From Bacteroidales bacterium UBA4116 (GTDB taxonomy: Bacteria; Bacteroidota; Bacteroidia; Bacteroidales; Tannerellaceae), in assembly GCA_002381645.1 (NCBI GenBank), contig DFXE01000001.1, positions 249,479 through 313,478 on the forward strand: a stretch of DNA of 64,000 bases. Reading direction: 5' to 3'. The notes under the pieces were generated by a model that did no database searches, was not told the origin of the DNA, and saw only the letters and a program-made list of their open reading frames with translations. Both the position numbers and the translations under genes were made by a program. This document shows positions 53,508 to 63,443 of this stretch, piece after piece. Position 1 is the stretch's first letter, and each line of letters starts with the position of its first letter.

Positions 53508-55154
53508 TTAATAGTTATCGTTTTGTGTTAAAGCGCCTCCTACATAATCTATTTCGTTCTGAGGGATCGGGTAAGGCCATGTTTTTTCCGTTACCTGTGT
53601 ACCGGCATTGGAATACCTTCCTTCTTCGGTTTTTCCGAATGCCTGCATTTTCGGTACGAATATATTCCAGCGCAGCAGGTCGTACAGGCGTAATCCTTCT
53701 CCTCCCAGTTCTACCCGCCGCTCATGCCGTACGGCTGCACGCAGGTCATCCGTCACCTTAACCTTGTACTTAGCGTTGAAGATATCTTCGGTCACCCGTT
53801 TATCTTCGGTCACATTAAATTTACGTGATTTGGCATAGGTGTCCACCGGCGATGTGGTAACAAACGCACGGTAACGGATCTTATTGAGGATATCGACCAC
53901 GGCCTGTTTATCCCCGTTGGTTTCCACCAGGCATTCGGCATACATTAACAACACATCGGCATAGCGGATATGATAGAATGTCCAGTCTGTTTCGATCAGA
54001 CTGCTCACGGGCCTGCGCGACCAATCGGGGTATTGTTTGCGGCTGTGTTGCTGGGGGAAATTATCGTATCCCGAATAATCGTGTACTTCTTCTGTTCCGT
54101 CGGGTTTTACAAAGATATCTCCTGAAGAAAGAACCGTATGCACCAGGCGGGGATCGCCCACTTCGTATTCATTCACCAGGTCGATCGTAGGGCATTCGCC
54201 GCCCCATCCACCGGCTCCGGCGCGGCCTACATTCATCTGCGGGCAAACACTTCCGTTGGCATACGGAGGGTTATAATTGCGAAGGGTTATAAATACGGCC
54301 TCTTTTGATTTATACCCTTTCTCGGCACTGTTGAATAAATCTTCGTAATTATCCACCAGATCATAGCAATTGGCATCGATCACCGCCTTTAAGTCGCCTT
54401 TGGCAGCCTCGTAATTACGGTCGAACATATGGACGCGCGCACGGAACGCCATGGCTGCTTCTTTCGTGATACGACCGATCTCCGATGCCGGAAGATTTTT
54501 AGCGCTCGGCAGGTTCGGATCGGCAATCGCCTTGTCGAGGTCGGATAGGATAAATTGAATCACTTCCGCATAATCGGATTTGACGATCTCTTCTTTATCT
54601 ACCGCACCTAATGGTTTTTCAATAATGGGAACATTACCGAATATCGTCACCAGGTCGAAATAATAAAAGGCGCGTAAGAAATGCCCTTCGGCAATCCAGC
54701 GTTGCTTTTCTTCCTGCGAAACCATCGAGCCGCCGCTATGGATCAACGGAGTTTCAGGTGTTACCAGATCAAGAAACACATTACAACGGCCGATAGCCGT
54801 CTGGTACCTGTGATTCCAGAGGTCGGTAAGCAATGTATTGGTGGGAAGCGGATTACCCCGCGCTACATCTGTTATGGCAATACGGTCGTTGGCATCCGAT
54901 CCTCCTTTGGAGAAATCGTCGGACAACTGGTCGCCGAGATCGAACTTCATCGTCTGGTACGTCCAGTGGTCGAGGATCGGGCGGTAGCAATCCACCAGCA
55001 ATTTATAACCGGCGTCTTCGGTAGTCAGGTAAGTGTCTTCATCCAGGAAACCCAATGGCGGTTCATCCAGAAAGTCACTCGAACAACCCACGGTCAGTAC
55101 ACCTGCGAGAAGCATCAGGAATGCGTTCTTATATGATTTTTTTATTGATTTCAT
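53508..55154 (-). CDS. SusD/RagB-family nutrient-binding outer-membrane lipoprotein
   Basis: A 548-residue surface lipoprotein (lipobox TVGCSSDFLDEPP, Cys24) that captures a glycan or related ligand and closes over the SusC transporter. Helical TPR-like regions include WIAEGHFLRAFYYFDLVTIF near residue 158 and AAMAFRARVHMFDRNYEAAK near residue 235. The C-terminal RRVELGGEGLRLYDLLRW block near residue 480 and the final IPQNEIDYVGG are typical of the SusD/RagB family. It is 18 nt after susC, and is the last gene of the operon. Ligand cannot be inferred from sequence alone. Confidence 0.95.
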   Translation of the reverse strand: MKSIKKSYKNAFLMLLAGVLTVGCSSDFLDEPPLGFLDEDTYLTTEDAGYKLLVDCYRPILDHWTYQTMKFDLGDQLSDDFSKGGSDANDRIAITDVARGNPLPTNTLLTDLWNHRYQTAIGRCNVFLDLVTPETPLIHSGGSMVSQEEKQRWIAEGHFLRAFYYFDLVTIFGNVPIIEKPLGAVDKEEIVKSDYAEVIQFILSDLDKAIADPNLPSAKNLPASEIGRITKEAAMAFRARVHMFDRNYEAAKGDLKAVIDANCYDLVDNYEDLFNSAEKGYKSKEAVFITLRNYNPPYANGSVCPQMNVGRAGAGGWGGECPTIDLVNEYEVGDPRLVHTVLSSGDIFVKPDGTEEVHDYSGYDNFPQQHSRKQYPDWSRRPVSSLIETDWTFYHIRYADVLLMYAECLVETNGDKQAVVDILNKIRYRAFVTTSPVDTYAKSRKFNVTEDKRVTEDIFNAKYKVKVTDDLRAAVRHERRVELGGEGLRLYDLLRWNIFVPKMQAFGKTEEGRYSNAGTQVTEKTWPYPIPQNEIDYVGGALTQNDNY

Positions 55155-55172
55155 ATTCGTTCTTTTTTAAGG

Positions 55173-58100
55173 TTATAACTTCATACTAACACCAAACATA
55201 TAGGTTCTTGCCTGCGGATAATATCCTACGTCGATTCCCATATACAGCGGGTTGTCGTTGCCGATTTCGGGATCGAGCCCGGAATAACCCGTAATGGTAA
55301 ACAGGTTCTGTGCCGATACGAATACGCGGAGGTTATTGATCGTCAGTTTCTGCGTCAGTTTGGAAGGCAGCGTGTATCCTACCTGAAGGCTTTTCAGGCG
55401 TACATACGAACCGTCTTCCACGTACCAGTCGGATAACTCCAGGTTCATACGGCTGTTGGCATCGATGCCAAAGTTCTTGTTTGTACTTCCTTCGCCATTC
55501 CAGAAGGTAGTGAGGATATCTTTCGGGGCATTATACCATCCGGTTCCTGAGTAGATGTCGTATTTCAGGATATTCATAATGTCGTTGCCGATAGAACCCT
55601 GGAAAAATGCCGAGAAATCAAATCCTTTGTATTCGGCTCCCAACGTCAGCCCGAACGTAAAATCGGGATGCGGATTACCTATCATCGTACGGTCTTCGTC
55701 GTTGATCACGCCGTCGCCGTTGATATCCACAAACCGTAGGTCACCCGGCTGCGCTCCCGGCATGATCTTATTGCCGTCTTTTGCATAGGTATCTATTTCA
55801 TTCTGGTTCTGGAATACGCCGTTTGTCTTGTAGCCGTAGTAATAAGCGATCGGTTTGCCTACTTCTGTCATAGTATACGAGAAGTACCCCAGATGCACGT
55901 CTTTACCGGGCAGATTCTTTCCGCTACCTAAACTTTTTACCTTATTCCGGTAGGTAGAAATATTACCGTTGATGTTGTACCTGAAATCTTTTCCTGCCTG
56001 TCCGTCGTAAGCCAATGTGATCTCGATACCCTTATTGGTCACGCTTCCCGCGTTTACCCACGGGTTGTTCGGCAATCCCAGTGAAGTCGGCAAAGGAAGG
56101 CGCAACAGCATATCGGATGTTTCGCGGTTGTAATAATCGAATGTAGCGCGTAACGATCCGTTCAGGAAAGCAAGGTCTAACCCGAAGTCGAGCTGACGGG
56201 TGGTTTCCCATTTCAAATCGGAGTTACCTACTTCCGAACGCCATCCGCCCAGCTTATAATCATACGGATTACCGAAAATATAATAAGAGGAGTTGGCAAA
56301 CTTATTCAGGTAAGCGCCCCGGGTGGAACCCAGGTTCTGGTTTCCGATCTCACCCCATGCCACCCTGAGTTTCCCCTGTGACAGCCAGTCGAATTGATCC
56401 ATAAAGCTTTCTTCGGCAAAATTCCATCCTGCGGAGATGGAAGGGAACACGCCCCATTTATTACCTTTGGCAAAAGCGGAAGAACCGTCCCAACGGATAT
56501 TACCGGTCACCATATACTTGTTATCGAAAGAATAAAATACACGTCCGAAATAAGAATTCAGCGTATGGCGGGATAAGGCACCCACGATATACGGATCTTT
56601 TGTTCCCGCGTTGATGATCTGCTGGCTCGGATCGTTATTTACCATTCCCTTTTTGCTTCCTCCAAACTCTTCGTACCTGTTCTTTTCGGCAGAGGTACCC
56701 ACCATTGCGTTAATGGCATGCTTATCGAACGTCTGGTTATAAGTCAGGTAATTATCGAATACCCAGTAATCGGTATTATACGTATAATTGGCCGCATAGG
56801 CATCGTTATTGTATTCGTCGCCGTCGAGGTAATATTTGGGCCAGAAACCGCCCCATTGATTACGGATCAGGTCTAAGGCGATACTCGATTTAAATGTAAG
56901 GAAAGGAAACAGTTTTATTTCTGCCGCCACATTTGCCTTGGTCGACAAATACCTGTTCTGGATCATGGCCTGACGGTCTGTCTGGGCTACCGTGTTCGGT
57001 TTGTTGGAATAGATAACGCCTGTGTACTGCGACCAGGGATTGGTCGGTTCATATCCGTTCATGATACGTCCTTCCAGGAAATCGGGTATATCCACCAGGT
57101 TATTGCGGTAAACCGGAGTAATCGGATCGGCCGTTGCCATACTGAATACCGTTCCGGTATACGCGCTGTTTTCATCAAGGTTCCTACGGGTTTCGTACGA
57201 AATGTTTACATTGGAGGAAAGGGTAAGCCATTTGGTAACTTCCGAATCCAGGTTGAGGCGTCCTGTTATACGGTCGTATTCCGATCCCCTGACGATACCG
57301 GTCATATCCATATAATTGAAACTCGCACGGTACCGTAGTTTATCCATACCGCCGGAAAACGCCAGGTTATAGTTCTGGATAGGTGCATCCAGGTTATTGT
57401 TGGTTGTTTCTTTCCACCAGTCGGTTCCCGCGCGTCCGCCGTTCTTTTCGAGAAAGTTCAGTATCTGCTGCCTTTTTTCGGGCGTAGCGAAATCTTCCAT
57501 CAGTTCCCTGCCCGAGTTGGCATAGGCGCGGTTCTTGTATTCCATAAATCCTTCCGCGTCGAGCATATCGTACCGTTTGGGGATATTCTGGAAACCGATA
57601 CTCATATCAAATTCAATACTGCTCCTGTACGTTGCGCCGGATTCCCCGCGTTTGGTAGAGATCAGTATCACACCGTTTGCGGCACGTGCTCCGTAAATAG
57701 CCTGCGCGGATGCATCTTTCAATACTTCTATACTTTCGATATCACGGGCGTTGAGCCAGCCGATCTCGGTCTGCGGCAATCCGTCTACCACATACAAAGG
57801 TTTATTGTCGTTAACTGTCCCTACACCGCGGATACGGACTGTTCCCATGGAGCCGGGACTACCCGAAGTTGCCGTAATGGTAACACCGGCGGCTCTTCCC
57901 TGCAAGGCATCGGCCGCGCTGCGGAGGGGCAGGTTGGCTATGTCTTCGCCTTTTACCTGCGATACAGCTCCCGTCAGGTCTCTTTTCTTAAACGATCCGT
58001 AGCCTACCACGACTACTTCTTCCAGGTGCTGAGTATCTTCCTCTAATGTTACATGTATAGCGGAACGTCCGTTCACGCCTACTTCCTGGGTTAAATATCC

Positions 58101-58394
58101 GATATAGGATATAACAAGCGTCGCGTCGGATGCCACGTTGGGTATGCTGAAACGGCCGTCTATATCGGTTATCGAGCCGTTTGTGGTGCCTTTCACCACT
58201 ACATTCACGCCAATAAGGGCTTCTCCCCTCGCATCTACCACCGTTCCGGTGATGCTGCTACTTTGCTGGTTTACCGGGTTTGCCTGTAATTGGGCGGCAA
58301 CCAGACACATACTGATCAGGATGAGTTTTTTTAAGGTTAGAAATGTTTTTGTTATCAAACGTTCATCCTTTTTTTTAGAAAGATGATTTGTCAT
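55173..58394 (-). CDS. SusC/RagA-family TonB-linked outer-membrane transporter
   Basis: A 1073-residue TonB-dependent transporter. After the signal peptide (to about LQANPVNQ, residue 42) comes a carboxypeptidase-regulatory-like domain (about 47-125, ITGTVVDARGEALIGVNVVV), the TonB-box region LEEVVVVGYGSFKKRDLTGA, a plug (about 130-250, with RIRGVGTVNDNKPLYVVDG) and a 22-strand barrel ending in YPQARTYMFGVSMKL. It works with the SusD-like lipoprotein encoded next to it. A 110-nt gap without a good promoter separates it from the TIM-barrel gene. No anti-sigma, ECF sigma or hybrid two-component regulator lies in the visible part. Confidence 0.96.
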   Translation of the reverse strand: MTNHLSKKKDERLITKTFLTLKKLILISMCLVAAQLQANPVNQQSSSITGTVVDARGEALIGVNVVVKGTTNGSITDIDGRFSIPNVASDATLVISYIGYLTQEVGVNGRSAIHVTLEEDTQHLEEVVVVGYGSFKKRDLTGAVSQVKGEDIANLPLRSAADALQGRAAGVTITATSGSPGSMGTVRIRGVGTVNDNKPLYVVDGLPQTEIGWLNARDIESIEVLKDASAQAIYGARAANGVILISTKRGESGATYRSSIEFDMSIGFQNIPKRYDMLDAEGFMEYKNRAYANSGRELMEDFATPEKRQQILNFLEKNGGRAGTDWWKETTNNNLDAPIQNYNLAFSGGMDKLRYRASFNYMDMTGIVRGSEYDRITGRLNLDSEVTKWLTLSSNVNISYETRRNLDENSAYTGTVFSMATADPITPVYRNNLVDIPDFLEGRIMNGYEPTNPWSQYTGVIYSNKPNTVAQTDRQAMIQNRYLSTKANVAAEIKLFPFLTFKSSIALDLIRNQWGGFWPKYYLDGDEYNNDAYAANYTYNTDYWVFDNYLTYNQTFDKHAINAMVGTSAEKNRYEEFGGSKKGMVNNDPSQQIINAGTKDPYIVGALSRHTLNSYFGRVFYSFDNKYMVTGNIRWDGSSAFAKGNKWGVFPSISAGWNFAEESFMDQFDWLSQGKLRVAWGEIGNQNLGSTRGAYLNKFANSSYYIFGNPYDYKLGGWRSEVGNSDLKWETTRQLDFGLDLAFLNGSLRATFDYYNRETSDMLLRLPLPTSLGLPNNPWVNAGSVTNKGIEITLAYDGQAGKDFRYNINGNISTYRNKVKSLGSGKNLPGKDVHLGYFSYTMTEVGKPIAYYYGYKTNGVFQNQNEIDTYAKDGNKIMPGAQPGDLRFVDINGDGVINDEDRTMIGNPHPDFTFGLTLGAEYKGFDFSAFFQGSIGNDIMNILKYDIYSGTGWYNAPKDILTTFWNGEGSTNKNFGIDANSRMNLELSDWYVEDGSYVRLKSLQVGYTLPSKLTQKLTINNLRVFVSAQNLFTITGYSGLDPEIGNDNPLYMGIDVGYYPQARTYMFGVSMKL

Positions 58395-58504
58395 AATTTA
58401 CGATTTAAAGATTTTTATTAATTCCTTTTTTACTGTTGCTATATTCTTCTTTTCCGTTTATTTCATAGGCATACAAGTCATTAAATGGTTTATACTATCC
58501 TTTT

Positions 58505-59371
58505 TTACTGTTTGAAAATCTCTTCGGCCGTACGGTTGAAATAGTCTATACACTGTTTGATATCGGGTACGGAATTCTCCCAGTTGTATTCATACTCGAT
58601 TGAAAATACCCCTTTGAAATTTTGTCTTTTCAGTTCGGTCATCATACCTTTTACATCCAGGATACCGGTACCCCAGATCACATCGTGCTGTTCGGCTTCG
58701 CCTTCTTTTTTGGGTGCTATATCTTTAAAATGAAGGGAGACGATACGCCCCTGCAATTTCTTCAGGCATTCGGCCTGGTTCAATCCTTCACGCCTCCAAT
58801 GGCCTACATCGGAGCATGAGCCAATACGTTTACTCCGGTCTTTTATCTGTCCGAGCAAAAGGTCAGGATCCCAATAGTCGGAGGGCCGGGGGTGGTTATG
58901 CACCGACACTTTTATCTGGTATTTCTCCGACAGGCTTTCTACCAGGTCCCAATCTTTCAGCGCGGGCTCACAGGTGATAAATTCCATCTCCATATCTTTG
59001 GCGAAGCTGAACATTTTCTCCCAGTCGTCGCTATTGCCGGTCACAAACACCCCTGTGCCGACAATTTTGATTCCTTTGGAGGCAGCCAGTTCTTTTATTT
59101 CCTTACGCGTCCGGTCATCCATATCAAAGCCGAAAGCCTGGTCGCCCCATTTACCGCCGAGCTTATGCCCGGGATAAATTTCGATGTATTTTATTCCCAG
59201 TTCCTGCGTCTTATCCAACGCTTCGGTTAACGGAAACAGGTGGAACGAATAGGACTGCATGCCTAACCGCCAGCCGTTTTTTTCCGCTGTTGTCTGTTCT
59301 TGTCCCCCGTTACAGGAGAAACAGATGAGTGCGGTACATAGCGCTATCCATAATTTACAATGTTTCTTCAT
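58505..59371 (-). CDS. Exported sugar-phosphate-isomerase/epimerase-like TIM-barrel lipoprotein
   Basis: A 288-residue TIM-barrel protein of the xylose-isomerase-like AP_endonuc_2 superfamily, exported as a lipoprotein (ALICFSCNGG, Cys20). Putative metal ligands lie in YIEIYPGHKLG (Glu near 67), FITCEPALKDW, VHNHPRP (His near 157), GSCSDVGHWRREG (Asp and His near 183-186) and FSIEYEYNWE near the C-terminus. In the periplasm it could rearrange or cleave an oxidised sugar. It lies 22 nt after the Tat-exported oxidoreductase. Family annotation as isomerase is by fold only. Confidence 0.85.
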   Translation of the reverse strand: MKKHCKLWIALCTALICFSCNGGQEQTTAEKNGWRLGMQSYSFHLFPLTEALDKTQELGIKYIEIYPGHKLGGKWGDQAFGFDMDDRTRKEIKELAASKGIKIVGTGVFVTGNSDDWEKMFSFAKDMEMEFITCEPALKDWDLVESLSEKYQIKVSVHNHPRPSDYWDPDLLLGQIKDRSKRIGSCSDVGHWRREGLNQAECLKKLQGRIVSLHFKDIAPKKEGEAEQHDVIWGTGILDVKGMMTELKRQNFKGVFSIEYEYNWENSVPDIKQCIDYFNRTAEEIFKQ

Positions 59372-59393
59372 GATATCAGGTATTATATTTTAT

Positions 59394-60908
59394 CTACCGG
59401 GGCATAGCCGGTAAAGTAAAGCCGTTATTATAGGTATGGTTGATCCATTCCTTAGCCATTTCGGCCGCATTGAAATCGGCAAAGCGCCGGTCGAAGCGGG
59501 GATCGCCGTCTACCACGGTAAAGTCGTCGACAGTAACAATTTTAATCGTATCCGTCGGAGATATATTGGTGAATTCCATCTTCTCTCCGTCCCATTGAAG
59601 TTCCCTGTGAAGGCCCTGCAATCCGGAAAGCCGGACAGCCAATACGCCCATTACCACCATTTCGTTGAAAGGACCCGAGAACTGGAAGTTCGAAGAGGCT
59701 TCCGTACGGTTATCCGGCGACTCTTTACATGCCCGTATCCAATCCTGTTCGTGCGCATTGGTAGCCCATATATTACCATTACCACCTTTTACACGTGGAA
59801 TTGCAGGTTTGGGCTGGTTGAAATGTTCCATGGCGGAAACGGGCAAAAGGGTAGGATTCATTCCGTAGCAACCGGTCATGATCTTTCCTTTTGTACCCAC
59901 GAAAATGATACCGCCGTTTTCATCGCCCATCATTTCCCCGTCTTTCAGTTCTCCGGGGCGTGGAGGCATTAATCCGCCGTCGTACCAGTACACCTTTACT
60001 TCCGGCATTTTCACATTTCCTTTAGGCGCACGCGCAGGGAACGTATAGGTTACGATCTGTGCGTGAGGGGGTGAATAGAGGTTGCTCAACGTGGAACTTC
60101 CGATCACACTGGTAGGATATTTCAGGTCTAACGCCCAGTATAACGGGTCCATAATGTGGCAGGCCATATCGCCTAACGCACCGGTTCCGAAATCCCACCA
60201 GCCGCGCCAGTTCCAGGGTGTATAAACAGGATTATACGGACGTTTGGCAGCCGGACCGATAAACAAGTCCCAATCCATTGTTTTGGGTACCTTTACATTT
60301 TCTTTCGGTTCCTGTAATCCCTGCGGCCAGATCGGGCGGTCGGTCCAGCAATGCACTTCATACACATCGCCTATCACGCCGGATTGTATCCATTCGGCGA
60401 TCTGGCGGCACCAGTCGAACGAATTACCCTGGTTTCCCATTTGTGTGGCAACCCGGTATTTCTTTGCCAGTTTGGTCAGCAACCTTGATTCGTACACAGA
60501 GTGTGTCAACGGTTTCTGCGTGTAGCAATGTTTTCCCAGCGTAATGGCGTGCGCCGTTACTCCTGCATGCGTATGGTCGGGGGTAGCCACCATAATGGCG
60601 TCGATGGATTTTCCCATCTCGTCGAACATCACGCGCCAGTCTTTGAATCTTTTAGCCTGCGGATAATCTTTAAATGTTTTGTCGGCATATTTCCAGTCAA
60701 TATCGCAAAGGGCAACGATATTCTCCGTGTTCATATTTGCCAGGTTACGGCGGCCCATGCCCCCTACCCCGATACCGGCAATATTCAATTTGTCACTGGG
60801 TGCGGTGTAGCCGAAAGGTTTTCCCATCACCGATCTGGGTACGATAGTGAAACCGGCAGCAGCCAAAGCTCCGGTTTTCAAGAAATTACGTCTCGAAATA
60901 TTTTTCAT
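59394..60908 (-). CDS. Tat-exported Gfo/Idh/MocA-family oxidoreductase
   Basis: A 504-residue NAD(P)-dependent oxidoreductase with a twin-arginine signal, ISRRNFLKTGALAAAGF. Export through Tat implies folding, with the cofactor bound, in the cytoplasm first. The Rossmann fold has GIGVGGMGRRNLANM near residue 45 and ATPDHTHAGVTAHAI near 108, and KHCYTQKPLTHSV near 127 gives the usual Lys-Pro motif. The C-terminal sheet domain includes WRGWWDFGTGALGDMACHIMD, split near residue 230. It may oxidise a sugar hydroxyl group outside the cytoplasm. The MFS transporter lies 22 nt upstream. Confidence 0.9.
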   Translation of the reverse strand: MKNISRRNFLKTGALAAAGFTIVPRSVMGKPFGYTAPSDKLNIAGIGVGGMGRRNLANMNTENIVALCDIDWKYADKTFKDYPQAKRFKDWRVMFDEMGKSIDAIMVATPDHTHAGVTAHAITLGKHCYTQKPLTHSVYESRLLTKLAKKYRVATQMGNQGNSFDWCRQIAEWIQSGVIGDVYEVHCWTDRPIWPQGLQEPKENVKVPKTMDWDLFIGPAAKRPYNPVYTPWNWRGWWDFGTGALGDMACHIMDPLYWALDLKYPTSVIGSSTLSNLYSPPHAQIVTYTFPARAPKGNVKMPEVKVYWYDGGLMPPRPGELKDGEMMGDENGGIIFVGTKGKIMTGCYGMNPTLLPVSAMEHFNQPKPAIPRVKGGNGNIWATNAHEQDWIRACKESPDNRTEASSNFQFSGPFNEMVVMGVLAVRLSGLQGLHRELQWDGEKMEFTNISPTDTIKIVTVDDFTVVDGDPRFDRRFADFNAAEMAKEWINHTYNNGFTLPAMPR

Positions 60909-60930
60909 GATATGAGTAAATAAAAGTGAA

Positions 60931-62343
60931 TTATTCCTGTAGCATTTGTTCTATTTCTTCAAGGGTGCGTCCGGTTGTTTCCGGTAGCAGTTTCCATGTT
61001 ATAATCAGATAAGGTATACACATCACACCGAACAACCAGAATACGCCCTGCGGAGCCAGGTTGGTCAACAACCAGGGAGTTAATTGCCCGATCAGGTAAG
61101 TTCCGATCCAAAGCGAGAATCCTGCGACAGACATTGCGGCTCCACGAACCTTGGCGGGATACATTTCGGATAGTAGTACGAAGATTACGGTACAGATAGA
61201 GATCGCGCAGAAAAAGATGTAAGCCATGATAAGCCCCAGCAGCAGTTCGGGCGGGAAATGCGCGGTACTTCCGTTCAGCAGGAAGTAAAAACCGATCATC
61301 ACCAGGGTAACGATCATACCCGATACGCCGTAATAGACCAGTTTTTTACGTCCGATACGGTCGATCAGCCACATGCCCAATACGGTTGAGAACACATTGA
61401 CAAGCCCCACGATGATCTGGAAATCGAGCGAACTGCCTTGCGCCAGCCCGGCTTCTTCAAAAAAGACCGGACCGTAGTACAGCACTGCATTCACTCCCAT
61501 AAACTGCCCCAGCATGGCAAGGCTTACTCCTACGAAAAGGACTTTGCGGAAACCCGGTTGTAAAAGTAACCGCCAGTCGCTTTTTACTTCCGTCTGTATG
61601 GTACGTTTGATTTCCGTTATCTGTTCATAAGCCGTCTGTCCACCGAAAAGCCGGGCCATGGTTTTCAAAGCGTTTTCTTCACGGTAATTGATCACCTGCC
61701 ACCGCGGGCTTTCAGGGATAAAGAATAAAATAATAAAAAACAGGAGTGCGGGTATCGTCTCCATTCCCAGCATAGCCCGCCAGGATTCCGTTACAAAAAC
61801 AGTATTCGCCCAATATGAACTGAATGTAGCGGTAAGCGAATATTTCAATACCAGTGAATTGACAAAATAGGAACATACTATGCCAACGGTAATAGCTAAC
61901 TGATAGAGCGTAACCAACCGTCCCCGGTAACGGGCAACGGAAATTTCCGAAATATAAAGCGGCGATATAATGGAGGCTACTCCTATCCCGACACCTCCGA
62001 TAATACGATAGATCACCAATTCGTTGACCGAAAAGGAAAACATGCATCCGACAGACGATACGGCAAATAATACGGCGGCAAGGAAAAGCACGGGTTTACG
62101 CCCCAGGCGGTCGCTTAGTTTACCGGCAAAAGTTACCCCCGCGATCGAACCGACCAAAGCACAACCTACATACCACCCCGTCTGCAGGTCGTCCATACCG
62201 AATTGTGTGGACACACCGCGGATCGTACCGGATATAACCGCCGTATCATATCCGAAAAGGAAACCTCCCAATGCGGCCACTACCGAAAGGAAAATTACAT
62301 ATCCCATATTTTCAGCCGGTTTACCGGCCGTTGCAGTTGCCAT
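60931..62343 (-). CDS. MFS sugar porter (XylE/GLUT-like proton symporter)
   Basis: A 470-residue inner-membrane transporter with 12 predicted helices. Sugar-porter signatures are GGFLFGYDTAVISG (helix 1), DRLGRKPVL (loop 2-3), IPESPRWQV (loop 6-7), DRIGRKKLVYYG (loop 8-9) and LPETTGRTLEEIEQML at the C-terminus. An unusually long loop follows helix 6. It would bring the monosaccharide product of periplasmic processing into the cytoplasm. Start ATG at 62343 lies 3 nt after the DUF4434-type gene. Confidence 0.93.
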   Translation of the reverse strand: MATATAGKPAENMGYVIFLSVVAALGGFLFGYDTAVISGTIRGVSTQFGMDDLQTGWYVGCALVGSIAGVTFAGKLSDRLGRKPVLFLAAVLFAVSSVGCMFSFSVNELVIYRIIGGVGIGVASIISPLYISEISVARYRGRLVTLYQLAITVGIVCSYFVNSLVLKYSLTATFSSYWANTVFVTESWRAMLGMETIPALLFFIILFFIPESPRWQVINYREENALKTMARLFGGQTAYEQITEIKRTIQTEVKSDWRLLLQPGFRKVLFVGVSLAMLGQFMGVNAVLYYGPVFFEEAGLAQGSSLDFQIIVGLVNVFSTVLGMWLIDRIGRKKLVYYGVSGMIVTLVMIGFYFLLNGSTAHFPPELLLGLIMAYIFFCAISICTVIFVLLSEMYPAKVRGAAMSVAGFSLWIGTYLIGQLTPWLLTNLAPQGVFWLFGVMCIPYLIITWKLLPETTGRTLEEIEQMLQE

Positions 62344-62346
62344 GGC

Positions 62347-63429
62347 TCAATCGATATTAAAATATTCCTTGTACCTGTTATACAGATGCCCCGCCTGCAG
62401 ATAGGCCGACTGGGGGCTCATAAAATGTGAGAATTCAAAAGTGATCGCTTTATCGTATTTCACCCTTGCGGCGGCTTCCAGTTTCAACCGGAGTTTATCG
62501 AATTTGATCGGCAGGAACTTGATCGGCATATCACGGTCGAACGATTCGGCATTCGTCCAGCAGGCGATGCCGTATTTGTCGGCCATCTTTTTATTAACCG
62601 CAAAAAACGCGTCGAGTTCATCATAGTCGATGTGTCCGTCCTGAAAGGCGCATGCGTCGACACTTCCTTTTATACCGTCGAATATTTCCGACCATTCTTT
62701 TTCGTGCTGTTCAATTGAAACGGCATCTTCACGGCTTACGGATGCCGAAGCGGCGGCAACCGCCTTTTTACCGTCTATCCAGGGAGAGATCAAGGTCGGC
62801 AATCCTCCGGAAACGTCCTTGCATTGTTTACCCAGACTGCTGAATGCTTCAATGGCTCCTTTCGTGGCCCTGCTGATCTCCTGGCTCAGGTACCACCCCC
62901 GGAAACTTTTGTAATGCCCGTACTGACTCCACACTTCATCGATAACATGCTTATTCGATTCGATCTCCCAGGTGAGGTCGCCCGTAGCCCAGTATTTACC
63001 GGAATCGTAGAGGCCGAAATAAAATTTCATCCCGTATTTGTCCGACAGGCGAAGAAACATATCCAGAAGATCCACCGACGGTTTATAACACCCGAACTGC
63101 TTCATCAGATAAGCCGACGGATAGGTAATAAATTTCCTGTACCCTGAACGGATCATGATAACCGTATCGATACCGATCGCTTTCATGTAAGCAAAATCCC
63201 TGTCCCATTCCTTTTCACCCCAGTTCTGGTGCGGAATATCGTGGGATATCTCATCAATAAAAGCACCGGTAATTTTCAGCCCCTGCGCTTTGGGAACCAT
63301 CAGGGTGGACCGGATACCTTCTTCACCCGGGGGCTGCTTTCCGGTACACCCGGCCATCGTACCGGTAGCCAAAGCGGCTCCGGCGACCGAAAACTGTTTG
63401 ATAAAATCTCTTCTTCTACTGTTTGCCAT
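62347..63429 (-). CDS. DUF4434-type TIM-barrel lipoprotein, Tat-exported
   Basis: A 360-residue exported protein with a twin-arginine motif (SRRRDFIKQFSVAG) and a lipobox (TMAGC, Cys28), a combination that suggests export in folded form followed by lipidation. The domain, starting GLKITGAFIDEISHDIPHQN, resembles DUF4434, a glycosidase-like barrel of unproven activity. EWDRDFAYMKAIGIDTVIMI is its first helix-strand unit, and the C-terminal TFEFSHFMSPQSAYLQAGHLYNRY is split over the last helix. Acidic residues such as the Glu of YLSQEIS and CWTNAESFDRD could be catalytic. The MFS gene follows after 3 nt. Confidence 0.75.
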   Translation of the reverse strand: MANSRRRDFIKQFSVAGAALATGTMAGCTGKQPPGEEGIRSTLMVPKAQGLKITGAFIDEISHDIPHQNWGEKEWDRDFAYMKAIGIDTVIMIRSGYRKFITYPSAYLMKQFGCYKPSVDLLDMFLRLSDKYGMKFYFGLYDSGKYWATGDLTWEIESNKHVIDEVWSQYGHYKSFRGWYLSQEISRATKGAIEAFSSLGKQCKDVSGGLPTLISPWIDGKKAVAAASASVSREDAVSIEQHEKEWSEIFDGIKGSVDACAFQDGHIDYDELDAFFAVNKKMADKYGIACWTNAESFDRDMPIKFLPIKFDKLRLKLEAAARVKYDKAITFEFSHFMSPQSAYLQAGHLYNRYKEYFNID

Positions 63430-63443
63430 GGTATATATTATTT

